From: Bolinopsis microptera
Taxonomy: Eukaryota; Ctenophora; Tentaculata; Lobata; Bolinopsidae
DNA: 64,000 bases
Direction of reading: 5' to 3'
Assembly: GCF_026151205.1 (NCBI RefSeq)
Contig: NC_087077.1
Coordinates: forward strand, 7,679,983-7,743,982
Shown here: piece by piece, positions 1 to 26,453 of the stretch
How positions within the stretch are numbered: position 1 is the stretch's first letter
How the letters are laid out: the number at the start of each line of letters is the position of its first letter
Position numbers and translations under genes: made by a program
The notes under the pieces: generated by a model
The model's database searches: none
Told to the model about the DNA's origin: nothing
The model's input: only the letters and a program-made list of their open reading frames with translations

Positions 1-81
1 ACACTTTGTGACCTAAATCCTACCATACCAAACTCTTTCACCCTAATATAATTCTGTAACCAATTTTAATCCAAACATTAA

Positions 82-2947
<2,866 letters not shown>

Positions 2948-3412
2948 ACCCGCTGTGGCAATCACCCGCTGTCCTTCTAATACACTGGTTGTCTGGACAA
3001 CTAGCCTCAACAAAACTTTGTCGGGTGTTTGATTCCCAGAACGCATTTTATTATGCCCTCCCATTATTGTATATTTAGTTATTTAATTTTTTTCTTTCGT
3101 GCAGCCAAAATTTGCTTGACCATGCACCTGATATGATAAGAAAAATTGATGATGGTATTTGATGGGCTGGTCTCAATCTTTAGATCTGGGGTTCAATAGA
3201 TTGTTGGTTTATTTGTGGTTTAAAATTTATCCTAAGATAACGTTAAATAATATTGATATACAAATTGTACATGGATGGTTATTTGCAAAATGTGAATAGA
3301 CGGGCCAATAATTTTGCCGTTTTGGGCAGGAAAAAGGCTTGCATTTATGTGATTTCATCTCGGTTGTTTTCTAAAGTGAGATTGTATTGTTTTTGCAATC
3401 ACGTTTCGCACA

Positions 3413-3418
3413 AATAAA
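3413..3418 (+). promoter_or_regulatory. Probable VCP polyadenylation signal
   Basis: A canonical AATAAA lies about 470 nt past the VCP stop, in AT-rich sequence with no further open frame. It would define a 3' UTR of roughly 0.5 kb. No cDNA is available here, so the cleavage site is not fixed. Confidence 0.5.
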
Positions 3419-4129
3419 AGCATTTTCCTTGTTTTATCTGTTCCGATCAGCTATGAATATTATGTAGCTTCTATCAAAATGAAACAAAAATTTCGGATTA
3501 AATAAATATATCAATATATTAAATTAATTTTCAAACAAGGTCGTACCGAAGGGGATCGTCAATGCTTGGTCTTATACATTTTCTATGTACAATAATAAGG
3601 GTAAAAAAGAACTAACAAAATTAACAGTTACACACAAAGTACAAAATGTATTTTTATATTACATAAAATTCAAGTTATATACTATCTATGTACACTTTTC
3701 TCACTTCTGAATTGACAATCGGCTGTCCGTTATAAAGAACACCAATGCTCCTTGCGTAGGTCCTAAAACTGAAGCTAGCAGTCACTACATTAATATTTTA
3801 ACTAATCGCGTGTTCCTATCGAATTGGATGGTCTAATATCAATTAATTAACTATCAATGCCGAGGTCAGGAGTAAGACCACACCAACATGTAAGATCAGA
3901 GAGCAATGTGGAATTATTAATACTTTCCAATGTAACAAGATGTTTTACTGCTGAATTTCTGACAAATCATAAGTCTGAATAGTACGCGTTTTGTCCAATA
4001 CACGTCACTTCACATAACTACAGTCTCTTATTACTAGACAGTATCTAACGAATCAGTTCGCTTTACGAAAAGCTGTCGTAGAATGTAAGTTTAGGGGGTA
4101 TAAGTCAGTCCCACTTGACTTCAAGGGTT
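3419..4129. other. Intergenic spacer between convergent VCP and PP1 genes
   Basis: AT-rich sequence, probably 3' UTR of both genes on opposite strands. No coding frame or repeat is evident. Confidence 0.6.
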
Positions 4130-16985
<12,856 letters not shown>

Positions 16986-17726
16986 GGTGTCTTAATCTAA
17001 CGAACATTTCAAGTTAAGATGGATTAATTTGAGTCTGTGTGCAGATTCACTGATTATAAGATATTTATTGAATTGAAAAGTCAGTGTTCATAATGCTATA
17101 ATTACATCCCTCATAAAGAAACTGCCTGATGGAATTCATTCAAGGGAAACGGAATATGAATGAATCAAAAATTGTATTATGCATTCCTTTAATCATATTT
17201 TAAACTTTCCATAAGGGGTTAAACCGCAATTTAGTTTACTTGAAGTAAGATGTAAGGGTGTCAGGGGAAATCAGTAAAAGAGGATCTCACGTGGGCTTTA
17301 TTCCTTTCAATCTCATTCCATCATGTGAATCATATGATTTTTGATTGAAGACTTTAAAAAAATTATCTTCACTATCATTTTCGGCGCTGTGTAGCTACAC
17401 GCTGTATAACATGTGAGTCAAGCGGGTGCCGCGCCTAAGCAGCAAAAGAGGTATAGATAAATTCTTTTAATATACTCTGTTCTGCCAATCAGTTCTGACT
17501 GTTGATATCATTTAAATTTGATAAAATTTATTTTTGTTTCTCAAAAATGATGTAAAGTTTTTAATATGACATAGAATTAAAGCTATTTCCGTATATAATG
17601 CTCGTTTGAAAAACTATGAACATGCTAGCTTTCTTTATTTTGTTAGTCGGCCGACATCTTGGGTTGTACTGGACCTAACAAGTTTATTATCGGATGTCTA
17701 CTTATATTTATTATGATATCATTATT
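16986..17726. other. Upstream flank of the PP1 gene
   Basis: AT-rich region 5' of the PP1 ATG. It should hold the 5' UTR and promoter, but I cannot place a TATA box or start site with confidence. Confidence 0.4.
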
Positions 17727-18020
17727 CATGTAAGGATAAGAATAAGATTCGCTATGTTAAGAACCACACTTATAGCTCTACGAGGGTACAGAGGGAAAAA
17801 AATGGACAGCAAATATGAGACACCACTATCAGAAGTCTCTTATAACCTCATCCCTGCCCCTATGATGGAGTAGATGTGTATATTATATCTGATTGTTGAT
17901 ATTTCATATTATATAATATTGGTAGCAGTGGACAATTTCCGTTACCTCTGTATTGTGCTCTGCCAATTGCAACACTTGAATTACTTTATTGTATATATAT
18001 ATACTGTCTGACACTTTTCC
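17727..18020 (+). mobile_element. Dispersed repeat R1, copy 1 (3' end of an unidentified element)
   Basis: Nearly the same sequence recurs at 33448-33732. Both copies encode the same C-terminal peptide on the + strand (FAMLRT, IALRGYR, KKMDSKYETPLS, then YNLIPAPMME and TAG) followed by a shared AT-rich 3' region. A conserved protein end and UTR in two copies indicates a transposable element, but I do not recognise the family. Confidence 0.65.
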
Positions 18021-18305
18021 AGGTTATTCATTGTAATGACCTTTAAATTTTGTTTTACTAACATTTTTGTTTAACTTTCAAGGGGATCCAATTTCTCTTT
18101 TTAAACCAAAATTTTACTAATTTAATTTATTCAATTACATTATTATTATTATTAAATCTAAAATAGCTAATAATTTAATAAATTATTAACAGGCCCCTTA
18201 ACGTGGGCAATAATATACGCTTTATAAATTATATAAACAAATTGCAGTCTATTTTTCCAATGTTGTTAAGTGTCTCTTTAGATCTGTTTTGGTGTTTTGT
18301 GGGAG

Positions 18306-20170
18306 TTCCCACATTTGTTGGTTGAGAATGCTCAACATAACATACATGATGCTTGACTGCTTTATTGACCCGGACAGGCACCGGGGGCAGACATCCCAAC
18401 ACCAGTGCGTTGGGACATAGTGTTGGTCTGCTTCAGGACGTGTTAGATCCTAGAGAAGCCGCCATCCCCTCTGGCCTCTACTGCTTTAGCTCAGCGGCAG
18501 CATGAGCCCTGGTTTCCTGCCACATTGGTACCTCTGAAAGTACAGAAAAGTGGTGGATTTCGGGGTCCAGGATCCTCCCTCTTTAATCTTTACGGTGGTG
18601 TTATTTCTCTGAGATGTTTGCAGAGTCTTTATTTTATAATCTTTCTAGTTTAGTTGGATAAATCCTGGAGAGCATCATTTTGACCCCAAAGAAATTCGAC
18701 TCTTCTAATGAATGCTTTTTGTGTGCTGCTTTTTGTTAACACTTCATCTAGATAGGAATGTGAGTCAGCCCCACCCAGCTCTTCTTTTAGCTGCAAGTAA
18801 CTGGTGTCTTGCACCTCCAGACACAATAGGAGCTGGTGTACAGGAGAATCATCGAAGCTGTTGCAGAAACGACAGGCCTCACCACTGTCACCACCCATGA
18901 TCTTTTGGATATTCGCAAAGAGTGGTGAGCTGCCGTGAATGTAGTCCATTATTCGGCTGTCCAGATTTTTACTCGTGTTGTGCCCGAATAAGAAGTTGTT
19001 TTTGTCTAGGAGCAGCCCACTGTTTTTGATCTTTGTGATCACACCAAGTATCTTGGTCTCCTTGTTGTTACTGACAGTTCTGCATTGCAGATTTGTTTCG
19101 ATGCTGTCAATCCAGATCTTATTTTTGTAGCTCATTATGTCTGCCTGAGTGTAATAGGCCAGATCCTTGAAATGTTGCTGCGTTAGGTCTATCATTCTGG
19201 TTCCGTGTGACTTATTTTCTTTCCAAAGGAAGTACTTTTTCAGTGACATTGTTAAGATATGAAAGCTTGGTATTCTGCTTTCGTCAACTTGGTAGAGTGT
19301 AGCTGAGAGGTTGTCACCTTGTGTGAGTACTTTGCACATGAATTTAACCGAAAGAGCTTCGAGTTGCACATCCAGTGGTGGGAGGTGGAGAGCAAGTTCG
19401 GTTAATTCCCTTTGTGGATTCAGGACTGATCCAGATATTTTTAGAATGATTTTATTCCAGAAGCTTTTAAATTGATTGAGACACTTGTGAAGCCAATTAG
19501 GTGCTGCATAGAACAGTTTAGTGAGGACCAATGTTTTAAGGAGGAGAGTGAGGCTGTAAACGTTTAGACCGTAGTTGCGGTTAGTTGATTTTGTTATTAA
19601 TCCCCACTTTCTTTTGCATTCTTTAAGTTTTTGAGACGCATGTTTCTTGAAATTGAGGTCTTCATCTACTATTACCCCAAGGACCTTTGTGCTTTGGACG
19701 TAGTTGATGCTTTTCCCATTAATACATAATTCTGCAGGTTTCTGTTCTTCAGTATAAGCTGCAGTTTTCAAGATTATGGCCTCCGTTTTATTCGTATCAC
19801 AGTTCACTACTAGCTTGTTCTTGATGCACCACTTGCTGAGGTGGTCACAAACCATCTGCATTTTTTCATGGCATCCGGAGATGTTCTCGAAGGAAATCAT
19901 AAGTGTACCGTCATCAGCAAATTTGTAGCAGCTTAGATATCTTTTTACTTCTTCCGGGGTGTTGTGTGTCATGTCTGCTATGTATAGGATGAAGAGGAGA
20001 GGTGAGAGTACAGCCCCCTGAAGGTTAGCCAGCATTCTGAAAAGATATCGCGTTGTTGATCTCCCTCCAATGAAACCTTCTTGATCTTCATCAAGAGTTC
20101 CTTCAATGTCCAGGAAGAGTCTCAATCTTTTATCTAGCACTCTTTCACAAATTACAAGGCAAAAACTCAA
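18306..20170 (-). mobile_element. 5'-truncated LINE (RT only, internally deleted)
   Basis: A minus-strand non-LTR fragment made of the 506-aa frame at 20170-18650 plus a probable 3' UTR to about 18306, with an AATAAA (TTTATT on the + strand near 18360). The 5' part, including the endonuclease, is missing; upstream sequence is interrupted by hAT MITE copy B. Confidence 0.8.
18650..20170 (-). CDS. Reverse transcriptase fragment with C-terminal CCHC-like finger
   Basis: 506 aa. RT finger/palm motifs are visible: GFIGGRSTT, then QGAVLSPLLFILYIADM (motif B region), then CYKFADDGTLM (catalytic ADD) and TKVLGVIVDEDLNF. The C-terminus has a zinc-finger-like CRFCNSFDDSPVHQLLLC. Between GRSTTRYLFRMLANL and QGAVLSP the stretch that should carry motif A (the first catalytic aspartate, usually DLSKAFD-like) is absent, although the frame is kept. 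The product cannot be an active RT. It has no host role that I can infer. Confidence 0.85.
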   Translation of the reverse strand: MSFCLVICERVLDKRLRLFLDIEGTLDEDQEGFIGGRSTTRYLFRMLANLQGAVLSPLLFILYIADMTHNTPEEVKRYLSCYKFADDGTLMISFENISGCHEKMQMVCDHLSKWCIKNKLVVNCDTNKTEAIILKTAAYTEEQKPAELCINGKSINYVQSTKVLGVIVDEDLNFKKHASQKLKECKRKWGLITKSTNRNYGLNVYSLTLLLKTLVLTKLFYAAPNWLHKCLNQFKSFWNKIILKISGSVLNPQRELTELALHLPPLDVQLEALSVKFMCKVLTQGDNLSATLYQVDESRIPSFHILTMSLKKYFLWKENKSHGTRMIDLTQQHFKDLAYYTQADIMSYKNKIWIDSIETNLQCRTVSNNKETKILGVITKIKNSGLLLDKNNFLFGHNTSKNLDSRIMDYIHGSSPLFANIQKIMGGDSGEACRFCNSFDDSPVHQLLLCLEVQDTSYLQLKEELGGADSHSYLDEVLTKSSTQKAFIRRVEFLWGQNDALQDLSN

Positions 20171-20206
20171 TGGATGGTTACCGTAATGGGTGCCACATGC
20201 CTAGCA

Positions 20207-20542
20207 CAGTGGCGTAACTTTGCCTGTTGGCGCCCCCCGCTCAGTGACGAAAAGTGCCCCCCCCCCCTAAAATTTTTTGTGTCCCTAAAAAAAAAAAAAA
20301 AATAAAGGTCGGGTACTTTTTTTCTCGCCCCCCCCCTCCCCTACAGCTTTTTGCACCCCCCTGAAGCAAAAAAGGGTACCCCAAATAATTTTTCGCGTCC
20401 ACCGAACGCTAAATTGGACAGGAAAATACACAAATAAGGCGTTTTTTTTTAGTGAAAGGGCCAAAAATTCAGGAAAATTGCGCCCCCCTTATACGGCGCC
20501 CCCTGCACAGCGGGGTCTGCGGGGCCCTAAGTTACGCCACTG
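20207..20542. mobile_element. hAT-type MITE, copy B, with 8-bp TSD
   Basis: CAGTGGCGTAAC and GTTACGCCACTG termini, 336 bp, internal G/C homopolymer runs, no transposase. Both flanks are GCCTAGCA (20199-20206 and 20543-20550). Confidence 0.9.
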
Positions 20543-20731
20543 GCCTAGCATGAAATATTTACCTACTTACTTGCACTTGTGTAGGTCTGTAGAAGCATTA
20601 GAATCGGGCGTTGCCTGCCACAGGCTATCCCGAATTTAGAAGCTTGCTTTCATCAATTTATTCAATTAATTATATTGTTTAGGTTGGACGTTTACCATTA
20701 CATGTTTGTTCACATTGCTTATTGTGTTCTG

Positions 20732-20775
20732 CCATGGCCTGATCAGCATAGTTTTCTATGCTGATCAGGCCATGG
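20732..20775. repeat. Perfect 20-bp palindrome with TTTT loop
   Basis: CCATGGCCTGATCAGCATAG, then TTTT, then its exact reverse complement. It is isolated in non-coding sequence and not followed by a run typical of a Pol III terminator. Confidence 0.9.
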
Positions 20776-21564
20776 TGAAATTTAGTTTAAACAAAAGTTT
20801 TCATACTGTGGCCAGTGACTTATTTTAGTAAGACAGGATAAGTTTTCTATATTCTTAGGAATAGGCAATTCTAGGAGGTAGGTATGAGGGATCAAAACGC
20901 TTCTAGGGCTAACAATAGCTGATAGCTGGACAAGAAAAGTGAGTTATGTGACTCCCGTTAGTAAAACAAAGATTTTTGGTGAAGCAAAGATTTTAGTTTA
21001 TATTACTCACTACTTACTACTACATAGTAAGTTCAAATATTCATACTTCAATAACAAATATACTATACCAGAGAAGTCCGATCTAGCAGTTGCCAATCAA
21101 AACACAATTCATTTACAGTGATCTGTTTGAGTAGACACCGATGAACTAATAAGTTTTGGTGTCATCAGTCATAACATAATAACTATTATGGATGAAATGA
21201 AATGAAATGAAATGAGGTATTTATATCCCGCTCATATGATTAACCAACAACACAAGGAAGGTGGTTAACCATGTCAGAGCGGCTGACTGTGAGTGATGTG
21301 AGCAAAAGTGTAAAAAGTGAACTAAAGTATAACTCAGCATAAGGCAAAGAAAAAATTAAAACAACTTTTATTGTAAACCACACTAAACTAAATAGAAGCA
21401 GAAACCATACAGTACATGTAGGTATAATAAAGGTTAGTACAGTGACATAATCAATCAAGAAAGAATCAGATCCAAGTAAGTAAGAGATCAAGGCATAAAA
21501 TGGAGTGCGGTAAAAAATAAAAGCCAATGTGTCTTGCAAAGTGAAGACAATGGAAAGAAAAACA

Positions 21565-23604
21565 TCAGAACTGATTATATAAATGATTCTTTAACATTCG
21601 CTTGAAACAGTTGGTATCAGTGATACATCTCAACATCAGGGGAAGAGAGTTCCATGCAATCGGTGCATGGCTTGAGAAACGTCTGTCATCAATTTTGGAT
21701 CTTTTATTCTTTGGTACCTTGAGCATGAGATGGTCATCAGGTCTCTTCGACCTGGTCATGGTCATGGTGTTTGAGAGTTCTTTATCCACTACATCCACAT
21801 CCAGTAGTGCTTTGAGGTAATCAGGTGCAGTACCGTGAACTGATTTGTGGGTTAAAAGACAAACTTTAAAGAAGATTCGTTGGTCTATAGGGAGTATGTG
21901 GGCCTTCTTATAGAAGGGAACCAAGTCCGTGGTCTTCTCTTCTATGTTATAGATGAAACGAACTGCCCCATTAAGGGTTCATCTAAGTTTGTTCAATCTG
22001 GTCTTGGGTAGATTCATGTAAAGAGAATTACAGTAGTCTAATTTAGATATGACCAGTTGTTTCACCAGCATCAATTTAATGCCTTCATCAAGGTAACGAC
22101 CAATGGTTCTTAGATTCATCATTGTCCAGCTGCATTTCCTTTTGACATTATTGATCTGTCTTTCCATATTTAGAGTTTCATCAAATTTGACACCCAGACT
22201 CTTCCAGCTGTCTCCTTTACACTCCGTAGGCAGAATTTCAGTGCTTCCAAATTGCAGTCTGACACTGAGTTCACACTTTTTTAGAACATGGCTCTTTCCT
22301 AACACCAGTAGTTCTGTCTTTGTTTCGTTCAGTTTCATGTAGTTGTTCACCATCCATGCTTTTATCTCTGCAAGACATTTGTTTGTTCTGTCTTGGACAT
22401 CAATGAACTGTACCACACGGTTTGGTTTAAATGAGATGTACAGTTGAGAATCATCTGCATAGAGCTGTATATCAAGACCATATTTGGTCGCAATTTTCTG
22501 GAGAGCTTTGATATAAAGGATGAAAAGAATAGGCCCCAAGAGTGATCCCTGGGGAACTCCAAACAGCAGCTCCAAGAAAGATGAAAGAGTATCATCAATC
22601 TTAACACAGAAGTGTCTTTTCTCAAGGTAGGACTTTATCCATTGCAGTGCACTTCCAGTAATTCCATAGTCCTTCATAAGCTTTTCCAATAAGACTGTGT
22701 GGTCAATGGTATCAAATGCTGCACTTAAGTCGAGAAGTACAACTATAACAACATTCCCAGCTTCAATTTCTTTGTTTAGATCATCACACATTCTAACAAG
22801 TAATGTTTCACAGCTATGATTAGGGCGATATCCAGATTGGACTTTTGAGTAAAGGCTATGGTTCGTTAGATGGACATTAAGCTGGTTTAGTACAATTCTC
22901 TCTAGGATCTTAGAGAAGGCAGAAAGGTTAGACACTGGTCGATAGTTACTGAGAATATCAACATCAGCATTTTCCTTCTTCAAAGTCGGTTTGATGACTG
23001 CTTTCTTCATATCTGAGGGGAAGACTCCAGTCTTCAAGGATGAGTTCAATACATGAAGTAAAAAGGGTGTTAGTTCATCGACACAGTTTTTTAAGAGAAA
23101 TGCTGGGATCGGATCCAAGCAGCAGAACTTGTTGGACATCTTTGATACCAGGTCTTTGAGTTCATCAGCTGTTATCTCAGAGAAATTATCAAAGATGCAG
23201 TCTTTATCAAGAACAGGATCTTTGTCTTTATCTTTGTCTTTGTCTTTGTCTTTGTCTTTGTCTTTGTCTTTGTCTTTGTATTTGTCTTTGTCTTTGTCTT
23301 TGTCTTTGTTTACATCTTTGTCTTTGTCTTTGTTTACATCTTTGTCTTTGTCTTTGCTTTTGTCTTTGCTTTTGTCTTTGTCTTTGTCTTTGTCTTTGTC
23401 TTTGTCTTTGTCTTTGTCTTTGTCTTTGTCTTTGTCTTTGTCTTTGTTTTTGTCTTTGTCTTTTCCTTCCTTCTCAATGGCTTGTCTGATGGTTTTTTTT
23501 TCAGCGAAGAAATCTTTGAAATCTTCTGACAGTTTCACAGGATCCTTGTAGTTTGGAAGGTTTTGGGTGTCATTTCCTAAAAGCCTGTTGACTTTTTTGT
23601 ACAA
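21565..23604 (-). CDS. LINE ORF2, reverse transcriptase part, interrupted by one TGA
   Basis: The frame runs from 23604 to a TGA at 21979-21981 and continues in the same frame to 21565. After a Lys-Asp tract (about residues 45-130) come the RT motifs: YRPVSNLSAFSKILERIVL, GYRPNHSCETLL, LLDLSAAFDTIDH (catalytic Asp), GVPQGSLLGPILFILY, QLYADDSQLYISF (catalytic ADD) and KSLGVKFDETLNM. The C-terminal domain has the common L2/CR1 ending AWNSLPLMLR and CFKRMLKNHLY. The polymerase copies element RNA at the nicked target site. The TGA makes this copy non-functional. Confidence 0.9.
23221..23462. repeat. Hexanucleotide (GTCTTT)n inside the LINE coding frame
   Basis: About 240 bp of GTCTTT-type hexamers. 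On the coding (-) strand this is AAAGAC, giving a Lys-Asp dipeptide tract between the endonuclease and RT domains. Because the unit is 6 bp it does not shift the frame. Confidence 0.95.
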
Positions 23605-24683
23605 CGCTTTAGTACCCCTGAAGAGGACCTAAGAGAGGTTTTGTGGTGAGCGCATCTTTTGACAAACTCTAGTCGGGAAAACTCATCTCTTAGCTTAACA
23701 TAATCCGATATCAGGTACTCAGATCTTGCACTGTCTATATCATCAACTTTATCTTTTCTCCACGCACGTTCAGCAGTTCTTCTCTTTCGCCTGAGAATAC
23801 GAAGTTCCAGGTCTAACCAAGGCATTGGCTTCTTAGTAATCTTCTTTTTTATGTAAGGACAGTGTTTATCCATTAACTGAGTGAGCACGGTGTTGTAAAG
23901 GACAACAGCATCATTCGGAGACATGTCTTTAGGGAAGTTTGTCAGTTTTGAAATTAAAATATCTTCTTTAAACTGTTCTGTATCAATTAAATTAAAGTTT
24001 CTGTAGTTCATGAATTTTGCGTCTTCTTTGGTCTTTGTCTTGATGTCTGCATCGAAGAGGACAAGGAAGTGGTCAGATTTGGTTCTAGAGGGACAGATTT
24101 CGAATGAAGTCAGTTTTTCCTTGAAGGATCGGTTAGTCACAACAAGATCTAGGGTTCCACCTTGGTCATGGGTTGGTTCAAGGGGAACGTGTTGGTATAG
24201 ATCATACTCCTCCAGGAGTTGGTAGAGCTTCTTTGGGTAGTGTTCTTCAGGCTTTTCCATGTGAAAGTTGAAATCTCCAGCAATGATGGGGAAGCCAGGT
24301 TTGACTGTGAGGTCTTTAAGGTAGTCTTCGAATTCTTCTAAAAAGGCACACTCCGTGTACCGAGCCTTCTTGGTATAAGGAGGCCGATATAAGTTCACAA
24401 GTCTCACAATATCTTGTTGAGATTGTAGCAGTGATTCCATCACTTGGAAGGATTTGTACTTCATGACCTTACTATTACACTTTAACTGGAGCACATTACG
24501 AAATAGCATAGCTATACCTCCTCCTCCTCTGTGTTTTCTTGGATCCGAGAGTATATTCCAACCAAGGTCTTTGATCTCCTTTATCTTAGCTGTGTTTCCA
24601 TCACGAAAGAAGGTTTCTTGTACAAAACAGATGTCACAATCAACTTCTTGAAGATGCTCTAACACTCCGACTGTTTTGTTCAC
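23577..24683 (-). CDS. LINE ORF2, APE-type endonuclease part
   Basis: The frame is open past 24683, and homology begins slightly upstream with RIGTFNVRSL (endonuclease motif with the metal-binding Asn). Then CFVQETFF (catalytic Glu), GGGIAMLFRN, VNLYRPPY, IIAGDFNFHMEK (Asp/Asn motif), TLDLVVTNRS and KSDHFLVLFD (catalytic His). This nuclease nicks target DNA to prime reverse transcription. The frame is lost near 23605-23640, where the RT frame takes over, so a one-base frameshift separates the two domains. The start overlaps the end of ORF1. Confidence 0.87.
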   Translation of the reverse strand: MNKTVGVLEHLQEVDCDICFVQETFFRDGNTAKIKEIKDLGWNILSDPRKHRGGGGIAMLFRNVLQLKCNSKVMKYKSFQVMESLLQSQQDIVRLVNLYRPPYTKKARYTECAFLEEFEDYLKDLTVKPGFPIIAGDFNFHMEKPEEHYPKKLYQLLEEYDLYQHVPLEPTHDQGGTLDLVVTNRSFKEKLTSFEICPSRTKSDHFLVLFDADIKTKTKEDAKFMNYRNFNLIDTEQFKEDILISKLTNFPKDMSPNDAVVLYNTVLTQLMDKHCPYIKKKITKKPMPWLDLELRILRRKRRTAERAWRKDKVDDIDSARSEYLISDYVKLRDEFSRLEFVKRCAHHKTSLRSSSGVLKRCTKKSTGF

Positions 24684-24712
24684 TAGGGATCTAACATTGA
24701 ACGTTCCAATCC

Positions 24713-25027
24713 TTAAACTCTTCCTAGGCGTAGTTTGGTCTCCTTTGTCTTCTGTATGTACCAGTTTTTTGCATTCTCACATCCTGCTGTTCTATTCATT
24801 ATTCCAGTCCGTTCTCTTACATACGAGGGACATAGGTTATCAGAGGCTTTATGGGTCTTTGCTGAGTTCTTCTCCGAGTGTTTACTACTTTTGGCGCAGT
24901 TAGAGCACTTTATCTTTTTTACATTATTTTCACTCTTGTTATTACAATCTTTCGACTTGTGGCTTCCTGCACAGAAGAAACATGTTGGGTCTTTATCTTT
25001 GGCTTTACAGTACATGGAATTGGCCAT
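24713..25027 (-). CDS. LINE ORF1 C-terminal part with zinc knuckles
   Basis: 104 aa from ATG at 25027. It contains CFFCAGSHKSKDC and KCSNCAKSSKHSEK, with a following LCPSY, the gag-like Cys/His pattern of LINE ORF1 proteins that bind element RNA. It is short, and probably the C-terminal part of a longer ORF1. Its end overlaps the beginning of the endonuclease frame. Confidence 0.7.
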   Translation of the reverse strand: MANSMYCKAKDKDPTCFFCAGSHKSKDCNNKSENNVKKIKCSNCAKSSKHSEKNSAKTHKASDNLCPSYVRERTGIMNRTAGCENAKNWYIQKTKETKLRLGRV

Positions 25028-25772
25028 GTGACCAAATTCCTGATAAATAATTTCATTATTTTTTATTTATTCAATTTCAAATTTCAAATTATTACCCAAT
25101 TTGCTGGTCTTTGACTCACTTCTCTTGTTGAGAAACAGAACAAAGAAGTAAAACGAATGAGGGCGGCGCGCGCTACTGCGCAAGCGCTACGGTTTTGAAT
25201 TGTAGTTAAAGCAAAACATAAAACAATGATAATTGTCAACATATGCGATTAAACACCCTCAAAAATGAATAAACCTTACCTAGGGACCCCAGGCTATTAT
25301 GTTCATTAACAAAATAGAAATTAGGTGGAATGACAGGCTGAACGCGGCCCAGTAAAATAAACCAAGAAAATAAATCAAATTTAATAAAAATGGTAAACAA
25401 TTTTAAGAACGAGGGTAGAAAATAAAATCTTTAGCAAATATTTGTCGGCATATAAAACTTTTTAAAAGCTTTCCTACGTAAAAAGCAGCAATCAAAATAC
25501 TTTTAACCATTTACATTTTAAAAATTGTTCGGTTTAAAATCTAAAAAAGTGCTTTAAACATTAAATTAAATGTTTTAACCGGTAATATCTGTAAAACATA
25601 AAATACTTGTTCCAACTCTGTGCGCGTTTTGGTTCGTTTTAAACCTACAAAACAAGTTTTATAATTTTTGGTACTTTAATGTAATGTCATGGGCAATGGG
25701 CGTTTACCGATTGTAATCAAAAAGCTTAATTTAAACATATTTGATGTTTTGATGATCAAAAACATCTTTTAA

Positions 25773-26453
25773 GTGAATAAAAAATATTCTGGAGCCACGC
25801 ATATTTTCGTTGATTTACACTATACTATGAAAATCGAGCGCTCAAACAAAATGTGTTTTCGGTGCTACTGTATCATGTTGCGAAACCTTTTACGTGTATA
25901 CAAGTGTTGCTTCCTTCTAGTTTTAAAGATGTTGAAAACACATTGCAGCAGAAGACGATTAGCGCATTTTTTAAAAAGCCTCTACAACCATCTAGTTTCA
26001 AAAATTGCCCAGATACAATCTATTAATCCGGGTGTGCATGTATATGTTTGTCCAACAATTCCTTCTAAACGTGCTGATTTAAATAGAAAGCTTATATACT
26101 TTAACAGTTTGATTCGATGTAGGCTGCTCCCGTCCAATTTTGGTGTCAGTTATGTGGATGGATTTGATGAGTTCTGTGATAGGGATGGTCTCCTTGACCG
26201 CCCTCTCTCTCGCGACCTCAACAAATACCAAAAACCGGACTTCCTTCACCTCAACTGGAGGGGACTAGCAAAGTTAGGTCAATTTATTCGTAACACTGTT
26301 CTTCTCAGGATTAACGGTGGTATCGACAAAAGGAAGAGGAGGTCCACAAGGGTAGACGATAGATCCTACAGGGATGCGACTGCTGGAAGAGAAACTGGTC
26401 CTGTTGTTCCTGCTGCTGCTAGTCAGGGTCACGTGGATGGTTACCAACCATGA
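25773..26453 (+). CDS. LINE ORF1, SGNH/GDSL-esterase-like C-terminal part
   Basis: The frame begins after a TAA without a convincing ATG. The conserved part starts about residue 80 (INPGVHVYVCPTIPSKRADL) and ends in PDFLHLNWRGLAKLGQFI, which resembles the Asp-x-x-His block of SGNH esterases found in CR1-type ORF1 proteins. The N-terminal catalytic Ser block is not seen, so the 5' part is missing or decayed. The TGA stop at 26451-26453 overlaps the ORF2 ATG. Confidence 0.65.
   Translation: MNKKYSGATHIFVDLHYTMKIERSNKMCFRCYCIMLRNLLRVYKCCFLLVLKMLKTHCSRRRLAHFLKSLYNHLVSKIAQIQSINPGVHVYVCPTIPSKRADLNRKLIYFNSLIRCRLLPSNFGVSYVDGFDEFCDRDGLLDRPLSRDLNKYQKPDFLHLNWRGLAKLGQFIRNTVLLRINGGIDKRKRRSTRVDDRSYRDATAGRETGPVVPAAASQGHVDGYQP

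Larger units (their letters stand above)
21190..25140 (-). mobile_element. L2/CR1-like LINE, near full length, with (ATTTC)n 3' tail
   Basis: Minus-strand element: ORF1 remnant with zinc knuckles (25027-24713), endonuclease (about 24730-23577), RT (23604-21979 and 21978-21565), a 3' UTR, and a pentanucleotide tail (ATTTC on the - strand) at about 21192-21217. Microsatellite tails instead of poly(A) are typical of CR1/L2 elements. A frameshift between EN and RT and an in-frame TGA at 21981-21979 show the copy is dead. The 5' edge near 25140 is approximate. Confidence 0.88.

Noticed and set aside
18230-18306. End of another LINE ORF on the - strand (MWELPQNTKTDLKRHL)
   Set aside because: Resembles the WNxLP ending of LINE proteins but is too short to assign.
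23129-23551. 140-codon + strand Ser-Leu frame
   Set aside because: Antisense shadow of the Lys-Asp tract in the LINE.
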